A stretch of DNA of 25,759 nt from Ramlibacter tataouinensis (GCA_002427815.1 DIZF01000007.1:10872-36630); one strand, 5' to 3'. Shown: positions 8,063 to 16,480, numbered from the stretch's first letter. Notes: generated by a model not told the origin, from the letters alone. Made by a program: numbers and translations.

Positions 8063-9109
8063 TCAGACGCCGAAGGTGTCGCGGAACTTCTCCTTGACCT
8101 CCGGGATGCCCTTGGTGATCTCTTCCTCGGTCGGGCGGACCACCTTGATCTGCTCCAGCGGCTTGGCGCCGGGCGGGGGCGCGACGCCCTTCACCACCGA
8201 CAGGTCATGGTTCTTCGCCTGGACCTCGCCGGCTTCCTTGCTCAGCAGGAATTCCAGGTACAGCTTGCCGGCGTTCGGCGACGGCGCATTCTTCGGAATG
8301 CCGGTGGGCGACACCATCAGCAGCGCGCCGTCGGTCGGGTAGATCACCGCCAGCGGATTGCCCTTGTCGCGGCTCAGCAGCGTGGTCGCTTCCGGGCCGG
8401 CGGCCACCCAGCGCTCCTTGGAGTTGAGCATGGTGACCGTGTCGTTGACCGAGCGGCCGATCTGCGGCTTGTTCTTCTCCAGCTTGGTGAAGAAGTCCCA
8501 GCCATAGAGCTTCTGCATCAACACCACCCAGGTGCCGACATAGCCGCTGTAGGCGGGGTGTCCGATCGATACCTTGTCCTTCCACTTCGGATCGAGCAGG
8601 TCGGTCCAGTTCTTCGGCGCATCCTTCTCGGAAACCAGGCTGGAGTTGTAGCAAATCGCCATCAGGGCCGCGGCCGTGACGTGGTAGTAATCGTCCTTGT
8701 CGCTGTACTGCTTGAGCGAATCGACGACGTTGTCCAGGTTGTGCGGCTTGTACTGAATCAGCAGGCCGCGCTTCTTCAATTCGGGATAGTGGCTGACGTC
8801 GGTGCTGCTGAACACCGAGGCCACCGGCGCATTGGCCTGGAGGTCCTGCTGAAAGCGCTGGTACGCGACCTGCGCCGTGGTGCGCACGAAAGTGCACTTC
8901 AGGCCCGGATATTTCTTCTCGAAGGCATTGCACAGGTTCTGCGCGGTCTCGGTGTTGTAGTGCGCGGTGTAGACCGTGACCGGCTTTTCCTTCTTCGCCG
9001 CTTCGTATAGGTCCTTTTCCCATGGGGCCATCTGCGCCCAGGCCGAACCGGCGCCCAAAACCAGCAATGCCAACCCCGCCCGGACCCATTGGGCCAGCCG
9101 ATGATTCAT
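8063..9109 (-). CDS. ABC importer periplasmic binding protein (FbpA-like family)
   Basis: A 348-residue extracellular solute-binding protein and first gene of the importer set. Residues 1-25 are a signal peptide (RAGLALLVLGAGSAWA, cleavage before QMAPW). PVTVYTAHYN, VASVFSSTDVSHYPELKKRGLL and the GHPAYSGYVGTWVVLMQKLYG segment fit the Fe(III)/polyamine-type family. The iron-binding tyrosine pair could not be confirmed, and the neighbours are aromatic-acid genes, so an organic anion is the more likely ligand; this is inference. AGGAG sits six bases before the ATG. The 189-base gap upstream (9110-9298) has only a poor promoter candidate, TTGCTT and TACAGT 15 bases apart (9217-9243), so the gene may be read through from the crotonase gene upstream. 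Confidence 0.9.
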   Translation of the reverse strand: MNHRLAQWVRAGLALLVLGAGSAWAQMAPWEKDLYEAAKKEKPVTVYTAHYNTETAQNLCNAFEKKYPGLKCTFVRTTAQVAYQRFQQDLQANAPVASVFSSTDVSHYPELKKRGLLIQYKPHNLDNVVDSLKQYSDKDDYYHVTAAALMAICYNSSLVSEKDAPKNWTDLLDPKWKDKVSIGHPAYSGYVGTWVVLMQKLYGWDFFTKLEKNKPQIGRSVNDTVTMLNSKERWVAAGPEATTLLSRDKGNPLAVIYPTDGALLMVSPTGIPKNAPSPNAGKLYLEFLLSKEAGEVQAKNHDLSVVKGVAPPPGAKPLEQIKVVRPTEEEITKGIPEVKEKFRDTFGV

Positions 9110-9298
9110 GAGCTTCTCCTTTTGACGATGAACTTCTGTTGTTCCCGCTGCGCCACGCTCGACGGCAGCGGCGACATCCGCGACCAGCCGCGTGCCGTCG
9201 CTTCGATGACCGAACTACTGTATGCAGATTGGCAGCAAAGCAAATAGGCACTTTCCTCAATGCCGAGGGAACCCGAAAGTTATCGTCGCCGCACTGAC

Positions 9299-10081
9299 CT
9301 AGCGCCCGACAAAGACAGGCTTGCGCTTTTCGCCGAACGCCCGCACGCCTTCGCGATAGTCCTCGCTGGCGTTGCAGGCGTCGATGGCCGCTTGTGCGGT
9401 TGCACAATCCGATCCGGCCTGATTGCCCAGGACGGCGTTCACCGTGAGTTTCACGGCCCGGGTGGTCAGCGGCGCGTTTTCGGCGATGGCGGTGGCCAGC
9501 GAGTCAACCGCCGGGTCGAGGGCGTCCGATTCGAGCGCCTGGCTGACGAAACCCATGCGCAGCGCGTCCGCCGCACCGAAGACGCGGGCCGAGAAAAAGA
9601 TGTCGTAGGTGTTCTGCACGCCGATCAGTGACACGAACCGCTGCACCCCGGCCTGCTTGTAGCCAAGGCCGAGCCGGGCGGCCGGCATGCGAAAGCGGGC
9701 GTCGAGGGCGCACAACCGGATGTCGCAGGCGGCGGCCAGGCCCAGGCCGCCGCCCATGCAGATGCCGCGGATCCTGGCGATGACGGGTTTGCGCGCCAGC
9801 ACGGGAGCGAGGTAGGCGGCGTCGACGATTTCACCGTAGCGCTGCTGCGCTTCCGGGTCCGTGCGGTCCCTCTCGAACTGGGAAATATCGGCGCCGGAAA
9901 CGAACGCCTTGTCGCCGTCGCCGGTCAGGACGATGACGTGGACGGACGGGTCGGCGTCGAGCTCGGCGATGCGCTGCGGCAAGTCGCGCCACATGGCGGT
10001 GGTCATCGCGTTGTACTTTTCCGGGTTGGACACGGTCACCGTGCCGATCGGACCATCGCGTCGAATCAGGATATCAGCCAA
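9299..10081 (-). CDS. Second crotonase-superfamily protein without hydratase glutamates
   Basis: A 260-residue enoyl-CoA hydratase/isomerase family protein. FVSGADISQF (60-69) and the GGGLGLAAACD loop (110-120) shape the CoA and oxyanion sites, and it ends EKRKPVFVGR. Positions of the catalytic glutamates are Gly114 and Ala134, so it is unlikely to be a classical hydratase. The start is TTG with GAGGAG eight bases upstream; no ATG fits, and the long upstream extension of the frame runs into the divergent gene's leader. It resembles the crotonase at 3183-3980 in the same loops and shares PAARLGLGY, so the pair may act in the same pathway. It could be the first gene of the importer cluster. Confidence 0.87.
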   Translation of the reverse strand: MADILIRRDGPIGTVTVSNPEKYNAMTTAMWRDLPQRIAELDADPSVHVIVLTGDGDKAFVSGADISQFERDRTDPEAQQRYGEIVDAAYLAPVLARKPVIARIRGICMGGGLGLAAACDIRLCALDARFRMPAARLGLGYKQAGVQRFVSLIGVQNTYDIFFSARVFGAADALRMGFVSQALESDALDPAVDSLATAIAENAPLTTRAVKLTVNAVLGNQAGSDCATAQAAIDACNASEDYREGVRAFGEKRKPVFVGR

Positions 10082-10117
10082 TGTCGGTACTCCTCGATGT
10101 GGTGGGTCGGGTCCGTC

Positions 10118-10147
10118 ATTTAAGCAGATGGCAAACCGAGGTGACAA
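10118..10147 (-). promoter_or_regulatory. Candidate sigma-70 promoter of the second crotonase gene
   Basis: On the minus strand TTGTCA (10147-10142) and TTAAAT (10123-10118) are 18 bases apart, matching the -35 at five and the -10 at four of six positions. The predicted transcript start is about 30 bases before the TTG start codon and leaves the ribosome site intact. Confidence 0.45.
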
Positions 10148-10229
10148 CGCGCCTTGGCCCAGGCCCGCCGGACGGCATACCATTGCGGGTTCAAGCTCAT
10201 CCAGGGGTCTTTCCCAAGGAGAACCAGCC

Positions 10230-11264
10230 ATGCAAGCAGCCGTTCTGCACGAATTCGGTCCGTCGCTCAGCGTCGAGGAAGTCGCGCGCCCGGCGCCGGG
10301 TCCCGATGACGTCCTGATCCAGGTCGAAGCCTGCGGCGTCTGCCACTCCGACCTGCACGTGACCGAGGGCGACCAGCCGGCCCTGAAGGGGATCACCAAG
10401 CCCCTGCTGATTCCCGGTCACGAAGTGGTGGGACGGGTGGTCGAAACAGGCGCCAATGTCAAGCACCTGGCAATGGGCGACCGTGTGGGCGTGGCCTGGC
10501 TGCATGCCACCTGCGGCGAATGCGGCCCGTGTCGCGAGGGACGCGAGAACCTGTGCCGCAAGGCCGTCATCACGGGTGTGATGGTGGACGGCGGCTACGC
10601 GGAGTACATGGTCGCCCGGGCCAGTCATGCCCTTCGCGTTCCCGAGGGCCTCACCGCCGAGGAAGCGGCGCCGCTGTTCTGCGCGGGCCTGACGGTCTAC
10701 CGCGCGCTGAAAAGCGCACAGGTGGGCCCCGGGCAGCGGGTCGGAATTTTCGGCGTGGGGGGCCTGGGGCACCTGGCCGTGCAGATCGCGCGCGCCTGGG
10801 GCGCCGAGGTGATTGCGCTGGACGTCGATGCGACCAAGCTGGAACTGGCACGAAAACTGGGCGCCGTCCAAACGCTCAACGCGGCCAATGCGGACGACAT
10901 CAAGGCGCTGCGCAAGCAGGGCGGCCTGAACGTGGCTGTGGTGACCTCGGCGGCCAAGGCCGCCTATGACACGGCTTTCAAATGCCTGGCACCCGGCGGC
11001 ACCTTGTCGGTGGTCGGCCTGCCGGCCGAGCCGCTAACGTTCCCGGCGCTGGCGCTGGTCGGCATCGAGGCCCGCATCGTCGGTTCATCGGTCGGCACCC
11101 GCGACGACATGCGCGCCGTACTGGCGTTGGCTGCAGCCGGCAAGCTGCGCTGCCTTGTCGAATCGCAACCGCTGGCTCAGGTCAATGCCGTGTTCGAGCG
11201 CATGCGGCGCGGCCAGATCAATGGCCGGGTGGTGCTCACCTGCTGCAGCGGCAAGCACGACTGA
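10230..11264 (+). CDS. Zinc-dependent alcohol dehydrogenase (AdhP/AdhA-like)
   Basis: A 344-residue medium-chain dehydrogenase, expected to oxidise a primary or aromatic alcohol with NAD(P)+. Catalytic zinc ligands are C38 (GVCHSD), H64 with E65 (PGHEVVG) and C151. The structural zinc cysteines are C95, C98, C101 and C109. The nucleotide fold begins at GVGGLG (175-180), and Asp in IALDVD after it favours NAD+. AAGGAG eight bases upstream fixes the ATG; the open frame continuing upstream is an extension over the divergent promoter region. It stands alone, divergent from the crotonase gene and convergent with the aldo/keto reductase gene. TTGGCC and TACCAT, 18 bases apart (10154-10183), are a weak promoter candidate. 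Confidence 0.93.
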   Translation: MQAAVLHEFGPSLSVEEVARPAPGPDDVLIQVEACGVCHSDLHVTEGDQPALKGITKPLLIPGHEVVGRVVETGANVKHLAMGDRVGVAWLHATCGECGPCREGRENLCRKAVITGVMVDGGYAEYMVARASHALRVPEGLTAEEAAPLFCAGLTVYRALKSAQVGPGQRVGIFGVGGLGHLAVQIARAWGAEVIALDVDATKLELARKLGAVQTLNAANADDIKALRKQGGLNVAVVTSAAKAAYDTAFKCLAPGGTLSVVGLPAEPLTFPALALVGIEARIVGSSVGTRDDMRAVLALAAAGKLRCLVESQPLAQVNAVFERMRRGQINGRVVLTCCSGKHD

Positions 11265-11293
11265 GAAAGTCTTTGCGGCAGCCCGCCGGGGGT

Positions 11294-12292
11294 TCAGAAC
11301 ACCTCGGTGTCGACTTCCCGGTTGGACTGCTCGCTGTAGCGATTGCCGGCGACGGTCTTCTCGTTGATCAACGATTCCAGCCGCCCTATCAACGACGCAT
11401 CGAGCCGGACGTCCATGGCGCCGAGGTCTTCCCTGAGGTGTTCGACCTGCGTGGTGCCGGGAATCGGAACAATGTGGGGCGCCTTGTGCAGCAACCAGGC
11501 CAGCGCCAGTTGCGCCGGCGTACAACCGGCCTCCTGTGCCAGCGCCTTGTAAGGCGGCAGCAGTTTCAGGTTCGCGGCATAGTTCTCAGGCGAGAAACGC
11601 GGCATGGAGCGGCGGATGTCCTTGGCGTCCAGCGTCACAACGTCATGCAGCGCGTCGCACAGGAAGCCGCGCGCCACCGGGCTGAACGCGACGAAGGCGG
11701 CGCCGAGTTCCCGGCAGGCATCGAGCACCGCGATCTCCGGGTTGCGCGTCCACAGCGAATATTCGGTCTGCACGGCGCTGATCGGGTGCACCGCATGGGC
11801 CTTGCGCAGCGTTGCCGCCGACACTTCGGACAGGCCAAGGCTGCGCACCTTGCCGGCGCGCAGCAGGTCGGACATGGCGCCCACGCTCTCCTCGATCGGC
11901 ACCTTCTTGTCCCAGCGGTGCAGGTAGTACAGGTCGATCACGTCGGTCTGCAGCCGACGCAGGCTGTCCTCGCAGTTCTTGCGGATGGCCTCGGGGCGGC
12001 CGTCGATCACACGCTTCATGCCGTCCTCGGTCTGCACCCCGGCCAATCCGCCCTTGCTGGCGAGAGTGAAGCGGCGGCGATGCGGCTTGAGCACGCGGCC
12101 CACCAGGGTTTCGTTGGCACCGAAGCCATACATCGCGGCGGAATCGAAATGGGTGACGCCCGCGTCGAGCGCGGCAAGCAGCACGCGCTCGCCCTGCTCC
12201 GCGGGCGGCGGAACGCCGTAAGCGTGGCTCAGGTTCATGCACCCCAGGCTGATGGCGCTGACCTGGAAGGGTCCGAGTTGTCGTTGTTGCAT
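11294..12292 (-). CDS. Aldo/keto reductase
   Basis: A 332-residue NADPH-dependent oxidoreductase with a TIM-barrel fold. The catalytic tetrad is visible: Asp50 and Tyr55 (HFDSAAMYGFG), Lys80 (LASKGG) and His125 (YYLHRWD). The C-terminal half includes the VPIPGTTQVEHLREDL loop that binds the cofactor. The ATG at 12292 begins QQRQLGPFQVSAISLGC, the usual family start; the ribosome site before it is weak. It is the last gene of the protocatechuate operon, 32 bases after ligC, and may reduce an aldehyde or keto acid in the pathway. No known protocatechuate step needs it, so its role is open. Confidence 0.9.
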   Translation of the reverse strand: MQQRQLGPFQVSAISLGCMNLSHAYGVPPPAEQGERVLLAALDAGVTHFDSAAMYGFGANETLVGRVLKPHRRRFTLASKGGLAGVQTEDGMKRVIDGRPEAIRKNCEDSLRRLQTDVIDLYYLHRWDKKVPIEESVGAMSDLLRAGKVRSLGLSEVSAATLRKAHAVHPISAVQTEYSLWTRNPEIAVLDACRELGAAFVAFSPVARGFLCDALHDVVTLDAKDIRRSMPRFSPENYAANLKLLPPYKALAQEAGCTPAQLALAWLLHKAPHIVPIPGTTQVEHLREDLGAMDVRLDASLIGRLESLINEKTVAGNRYSEQSNREVDTEVF

Positions 12293-12324
12293 GGAAGATT
12301 GGATAAAGATCGATTGGGGGCGGG

Positions 12325-13278
12325 TCAGCTGGCGAGCTGGCGCTCGAGCTGGTGCAGAACCTGGTAGCAAGGCAGCACCTGCGCGACACTCGCGTTGGGC
12401 TCGCGGCCTTCGCGGATCGCGGCGAAGAACTCACGGTCCTGCAGCTCGATGCCGTTCATCGACACGTCGACCTTGGACACGTCGATCTTCTCTTCCTTGC
12501 CGTTGAACAGGTCGTCATAACGGGCGATGTAGGTGGCGGTGTCACCGATGTAGCGGAAGAAGGTGCCCAGCGGGCCTTCGTTGTTGAAGCTGAGCGACAG
12601 CGTACAGATGGCACCGTTGGCGGCCTTGAGCTGGATGCTCATGTCCATCGCGATGCCCAGCGTCGGGTGGATCGGCCCCTGGATCGCGTTGGCCTTCACG
12701 ATGGCGCTGCCGCACTGCCAGGCGAACAGGTCCACCGTGTGCGCCGCGTGGTGCCACAACAGGTGATCGGTCCAGCTGCGCGGCTGGCCCAGCGCGTTCA
12801 TGTTGCTGCGGCGGAAGAAGAAGGTTTGCACGTCCATCTGCTGGATGTTGAATTCGCCGGCCTGGATCTTCTTGTGGACGTACTGGTGGCTGGGGTTGAA
12901 ACGGCGGGTGTGGCCGCACATCGCGACCAGGCCGGTCTGCTGCTGCATTGCCACGACCGCCTGTGCGTCCTTGAGGCTGTCCGCCAGCGGGATCTCGACC
13001 TGCATATGCTTGCCGGCCTTCATGCACTGCATCGCCTGGGCCGCGTGCATCTGGGTCGGCGTGCACAGGATCACCGCGTCGATTTCCTTCAGCGCCAGGC
13101 TGTCGGCCAGGTCTGTGGTGACGTGGGCTATGCCGTACTTCGCGGCCACTTCCCTCGTCTTGTCCAGCTCGCGGCTGACCAGCGACACCACTTCGACGCC
13201 GTCGATCAGCTTGATGCCGTCGAGGTGCTTGATGCCGAAGGCGCCGGCTCCCGCCAGGGCCACTTTGATGGTCTTCAC
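12325..13278 (-). CDS. ligC: 4-carboxy-2-hydroxymuconate-6-semialdehyde dehydrogenase
   Basis: A 317-residue member of the Gfo/Idh/MocA family, equivalent to LigC of Sphingobium SYK-6 and PmdC of Comamonas. It oxidises the hemiacetal form of the ring-cleavage product to 2-pyrone-4,6-dicarboxylate with NADP+. The Rossmann motif is GAGAFG (10-15); the family EKP motif reads EIP (95-97), then LADS, as I recall for LigC. CTPTQMHA, CGHTRRFNPSHQY, SWTDHLLWHHAAHTVDLF and the C-terminal NGIELQDREF blocks match LigC closely. The start is GTG with GGAG upstream, two bases past the ligB stop, so the two are translated together. Confidence 0.95.
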   Translation of the reverse strand: MKTIKVALAGAGAFGIKHLDGIKLIDGVEVVSLVSRELDKTREVAAKYGIAHVTTDLADSLALKEIDAVILCTPTQMHAAQAMQCMKAGKHMQVEIPLADSLKDAQAVVAMQQQTGLVAMCGHTRRFNPSHQYVHKKIQAGEFNIQQMDVQTFFFRRSNMNALGQPRSWTDHLLWHHAAHTVDLFAWQCGSAIVKANAIQGPIHPTLGIAMDMSIQLKAANGAICTLSLSFNNEGPLGTFFRYIGDTATYIARYDDLFNGKEEKIDVSKVDVSMNGIELQDREFFAAIREGREPNASVAQVLPCYQVLHQLERQLAS

Positions 13279-13280
13279 GA

Positions 13281-14132
13281 TCAATTCTCCAGGATCAGAT
13301 GCCCCACCGCCGTATTCGACGCGGGCACATGGTAGAAGCGGTGCACGACCTTCGGCGGCGCACCTCCGGCCAGGTCGCTCATGGCGCCACGGGCGATCAA
13401 CCACATCACCAGCTCGATGCCTTCGCTGCCGGCCTCGCGCACATAGTCGATGTGCGGCACGGCCGCCTGGCTCTCGGGGTCGGCGATCAGCCGATCGAGG
13501 AACGCATTGTCGAACTCGCGGTTGATCAGCCCGGCGCGCGGTCCTTGCAGCTGATGGCTCATGCCGCCGGTGCCCCAGATCTGCACCTTGAGGTCATCGT
13601 CGTAGCTCTCGACCGCCTTGCGGATGGCCTTGCCCAGGTTCAGGCAACGCCGGCCCGACGGCACCGGGTACTGCACCACGTTCACCGCGAACGGGATCAC
13701 CGGACAGGGCCAGGCCTGCGGCTGGCCGCACATCAGCGACAGTGGCACCGTCAGGCCGTGGTCCACATCCATCTTGTTGACGATGGTGAGGTCGAAGTCC
13801 TGCTGGATCACCGACTGGGCGATGTGGGCCGCCAGTTCGGGATGGCCGATCACCCTGGGCACGGGCCTGGGTCCCCAGCCTTCGTCCGCCGGATTGAAGG
13901 CCGCCGCCGTGCCGATGGCGAAGGTCGGGATCATGTCGAGGCTGAACGCGGTGGCGTGGTCGTTGTAGACCAGGAAGATCACGTCCGGACGGTTGTCCTG
14001 CATCCACTTCTTCGAAAATTCATAGCCCTTGAACACCCGCTGCCAATAGGGTTCCCCGCTCTTGCCGCCGTCGAGCGCAGCGCCGATGGCCGGGACATGG
14101 GAGGTGTAGACGCTGGCGGTGATGCGGGCCAT
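13281..14132 (-). CDS. ligB: Protocatechuate 4,5-dioxygenase beta (catalytic) subunit
   Basis: A 283-residue LigB/PmdB subunit that cleaves protocatechuate between carbons 4 and 5 with Fe(II) and O2. Iron ligands are H12 (YTSHVPA), H59 (VYNDHA) and E240 (GIELVMW), catalytic His193 lies in GTGGMSHQL, and the carboxylate-binding pair is S272-N273. DEGWGPRPVP and MDVDHGLTVP follow LigB of SYK-6 nearly word for word. The ATG overlaps the ligA stop by one base (TAATG). Compared with the accessory LigB at 1830-2666 it has the canonical QGPRAGLIN loop, so this copy is the likely true protocatechuate enzyme. Confidence 0.95.
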   Translation of the reverse strand: MARITASVYTSHVPAIGAALDGGKSGEPYWQRVFKGYEFSKKWMQDNRPDVIFLVYNDHATAFSLDMIPTFAIGTAAAFNPADEGWGPRPVPRVIGHPELAAHIAQSVIQQDFDLTIVNKMDVDHGLTVPLSLMCGQPQAWPCPVIPFAVNVVQYPVPSGRRCLNLGKAIRKAVESYDDDLKVQIWGTGGMSHQLQGPRAGLINREFDNAFLDRLIADPESQAAVPHIDYVREAGSEGIELVMWLIARGAMSDLAGGAPPKVVHRFYHVPASNTAVGHLILEN

Positions 14133-14533
14133 TATCTTTTCTCTCCGGATTTTTCACCGATGCGCCGGTTGCCTTCGATCGAGCGACCACCGGCCACCAT
14201 CATGTCGCGGTATTGCTCTTCGCTCATGCCCGTCATGCTGCCGGCCATCTGCTGGAAGCTCTTGCCGTCGGTGGCGCCGATCTTGGCCAGGAAGTAGATG
14301 TTGCCGCCCAGCGCGATGCAGCGGTTCAGGTCGCGCGCGAGAACCGCCAGCTTCTGATCCTCGGTCATCGGCCACTCGTCCAGGTAGGCTCGTTCGTCGG
14401 CTTTGAAGCGCGCCCGGTTCTCGGCCTTCATCAGCGACATGCAGAACTGGTTCAGGTGATAGCCTTTGCGCGACTGCTCGGCATCGAAGATCGTCGTGCC
14501 GGGCACGTCGAGATAGGGTTTGTCCAGTGGCAT
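14132..14533 (-). CDS. ligA: Protocatechuate 4,5-dioxygenase alpha (small) subunit
   Basis: A 133-residue LigA/PmdA subunit that covers the active site of LigB. VPGTTIFDAEQSRKGYHLNQ, AYLDEWPMTEDQ and RDLNRCIALGGNIYFLAKIGATDGKS are the family blocks, and the C-terminal tail is rich in Gly, Arg and Lys. The ATG is one base after the ligI stop and its own stop overlaps the ligB start, giving tightly coupled expression. The order ligI-ligA-ligB-ligC matches the pmdDABC order of Comamonas. Confidence 0.94.
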   Translation of the reverse strand: MPLDKPYLDVPGTTIFDAEQSRKGYHLNQFCMSLMKAENRARFKADERAYLDEWPMTEDQKLAVLARDLNRCIALGGNIYFLAKIGATDGKSFQQMAGSMTGMSEEQYRDMMVAGGRSIEGNRRIGEKSGEKR

Positions 14534-14534
14534 G

Positions 14535-15452
14535 TCAGCCTCCTTTTTCCGGCCAGTACAGGCGCATCGGATTGTCCACCAGCAGCTTGCGCTGCAGTTC
14601 CCGGGTCACCGCGATGTGCGGGATGAAATCCACCAGCAGGCCGTCGTCCGGCATGTGGTTCTTCAGGTTGGGGTGCGGCCAATCGGTGCCCCAGAGTACC
14701 CGGTCCGGGAAGGTCTCGACAATCCGCCGGGCGAATGGCACGACGTCGCGGTAGGCATTGCGTTCGCCAGCCAGTGCCGGCGGGCCGGTCACGCTCAACC
14801 GTTCGGGGCAGCTGACCTTGCTCCAGACGTTCGGATGGTCGCGCATGAATTTCACGAACAGCTCGAACTCGGGGCCGTCGACCGGCTGGGCCACATCCGG
14901 CCGACCCATGTGGTCGACCACCACGGTGGTGGGCAGCGCGGTGAAGAAGTCCCACAGCTGCGGCAAGTCCACGGCTTCGAAATAGATCACCACATGCCAG
15001 CCGAGCGGCGCAATGCGGGCCGCGATTTCCATCAGCTCGTCCTTGGGGGTGAAATCCACCAGCCGCTTGACGAAGTTGAAGCGCACGCCGCGCACGCCGG
15101 CCTCATGCATGTCCTTGAGTTGCTGGTCGGTCACGCTGCGACGTACCGTGACGACGCCCTTGGCCCTGCCATCGGAATGCCGCAGCGCATCCAGCAGCGC
15201 GCTGTTGTCGGCGCCGTGGCAGGTCGCCTGCACGATCACGTTGCGCTCGAAGCCCAGGTGGTCGCGCAAGGCGAACAGCTGGTGCTTGCCGGCATCGCAC
15301 GGCGTGTACTTGCGCTCCGGCGCGAAGGGAAATTGATCGCCGGGGCCGAACACATGGCAGTGCGCATCCACACTGCCGGGCGGCAACTTGAACCGCGGCT
15401 TGCTGGGGCCGGCGTACCAGTCCAGCCAGCCGGGCGTCTTCGTGTATCCCAT
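14535..15452 (-). CDS. ligI: 2-pyrone-4,6-dicarboxylate hydrolase
   Basis: A 305-residue amidohydrolase-superfamily enzyme (LigI/PmdD) that opens the pyrone ring to 4-oxalomesaconate. H31 and H33 in DAHCHVFG and Asp257 in GTDWPHPN correspond to the active-site residues known from LigI. VDHMGRPD (around 180-187) is also typical, as is the final NPMRLYWPE. It begins nine bases after the receptor gene upstream ends and stops one base before ligA. Confidence 0.94.
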   Translation of the reverse strand: MGYTKTPGWLDWYAGPSKPRFKLPPGSVDAHCHVFGPGDQFPFAPERKYTPCDAGKHQLFALRDHLGFERNVIVQATCHGADNSALLDALRHSDGRAKGVVTVRRSVTDQQLKDMHEAGVRGVRFNFVKRLVDFTPKDELMEIAARIAPLGWHVVIYFEAVDLPQLWDFFTALPTTVVVDHMGRPDVAQPVDGPEFELFVKFMRDHPNVWSKVSCPERLSVTGPPALAGERNAYRDVVPFARRIVETFPDRVLWGTDWPHPNLKNHMPDDGLLVDFIPHIAVTRELQRKLLVDNPMRLYWPEKGG

Positions 15453-15461
15453 CGCTGGAGC

Positions 15462-16454
15462 TCAGTCGGCTTTGATGTGGGCTTCGCGCACCAGCTTGTC
15501 ATAGCGCTGACGCTCGGAATGAAGCAGCGCAGCCATCATCGCAGTGGTGCCGGGGATGACCTCTCCGCCCACCGCCGTCATGCGCTCACGCATTTCGCGC
15601 GATTGCAGCGCCTTCTGTACCTCAGCGTGCAGCTTCTCGACGATCGGCTTGGGCGTTCCGGCGGGCGCCATCAGCGCGTACCAGACCGAAGCTTCGAATC
15701 CCGGGAAACCGGATTCGGCAATCGTCGGCACGTCCGGGAAAATGGCCGACCGGGCCGGGCTCAGCACGGCCAGCACCTTGAGCTTGCCGCTCGCCACGTG
15801 GGGCTTGACCTCCAGCGCGTTCATCGCCAGCAGCGGAACCTGCCCGCCGATCACGTCGGTGATGGCCTGGGCACCGCCGCGGTAGGGAACGTGCATCAGC
15901 GAAATGCCGGCGGCGCGGGCAAACAGCTCTCCCGCCATGTGCGGCGTGGAACCGTTGCCCGGCGTAGCGAAGGCAATCGACCCCGGCTTGGCCTTGGCCG
16001 CTGCGATCAGCTGCGCCACGGTGTTGAAGGGTGCGCTCGGGTTGGCAGCGATGACCACCGGCACCCGGCCGACCAGGGCCACAGGCACCAGGTCGCGCTC
16101 GGCGTCGAACGGCGGCGGCTGGTACAGCGCCATGTTGGCGGCCAGGGCATTCGCGGCCATCAACAATGTGTATCCATCCGCCGGCGCATCGATCACCGAC
16201 TTGACGGCGATGTTGGTGCCGGCGCCGGGTTTGTTATCGACGATGAACGGCTGGCCCATGCTGACGGACAGGCTCTGGCCCAAGGTCCGCGCGACGATGT
16301 CTACGGCGCCGCCGGCGGAATAGCCCACGACCACCTTGATGGGCTTGCTGGGGTACTGCTGTGCGGATGCCTGCAATGGCAGCAACGCCGCAACGGCAGC
16401 GACCCAGGCGCAGGCCAGGGTCAGGCGGCGCGCCGATGAAAGGGCAGTCTTCAT
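15462..16454 (-). CDS. Periplasmic receptor of the Bug/TctC family, inside the protocatechuate operon
   Basis: A 330-residue receptor. The signal peptide runs to about residue 31 (PLQASA, then QQYPSKPIK). The ligand loop is VVGYSAGGAVDI in place of the commoner PPGG, followed by ADGYTLLMA and the VWYALMAPAGTPKPI block. AGGAG lies upstream of the ATG. Its position between ligK-side genes and ligI, nine bases before ligI, suggests it binds protocatechuate or a related acid outside the cell. No TctA or TctB gene is nearby, so uptake would need a membrane unit encoded elsewhere. Confidence 0.9.
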   Translation of the reverse strand: MKTALSSARRLTLACAWVAAVAALLPLQASAQQYPSKPIKVVVGYSAGGAVDIVARTLGQSLSVSMGQPFIVDNKPGAGTNIAVKSVIDAPADGYTLLMAANALAANMALYQPPPFDAERDLVPVALVGRVPVVIAANPSAPFNTVAQLIAAAKAKPGSIAFATPGNGSTPHMAGELFARAAGISLMHVPYRGGAQAITDVIGGQVPLLAMNALEVKPHVASGKLKVLAVLSPARSAIFPDVPTIAESGFPGFEASVWYALMAPAGTPKPIVEKLHAEVQKALQSREMRERMTAVGGEVIPGTTAMMAALLHSERQRYDKLVREAHIKAD

Positions 16455-16480
16455 GGAATCTCCTGTTGGTAACGGAATGA

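Noticed and set aside
6565..8097. A 510-codon plus-strand frame opposite the permease.
   Set aside because: It mirrors the permease gene, is full of Gln, Arg and His, and has no membrane or enzyme motif.
10154..10183. TTGGCC and TACCAT as a promoter for the alcohol dehydrogenase.
   Set aside because: Both elements match weakly in very GC-rich sequence, so it is mentioned with the gene but not listed as a feature.
9861..10229. N-terminal extension of the alcohol dehydrogenase frame.
   Set aside because: It crosses the divergent promoter region and the start of the crotonase gene. The ATG at 10230 has a good ribosome site and gives the normal family N-terminus.
11265..11293. Possible terminator between the alcohol dehydrogenase and aldo/keto reductase genes.
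   Set aside because: The GC-rich bases give no convincing stem and no T tract.
13279..13404. Upstream extension of the ligC frame.
   Set aside because: It overlaps the ligB 3' end; the GTG at 13278 with GGAG gives the known LigC N-terminus.
14520..16439. A 639-codon open frame on the plus strand.
   Set aside because: It lies opposite ligI, ligA and a TctC gene, all with clear family motifs. The translation has no recognisable domain and is rich in His, Arg and Gly, as expected of an antisense frame in high-GC DNA.
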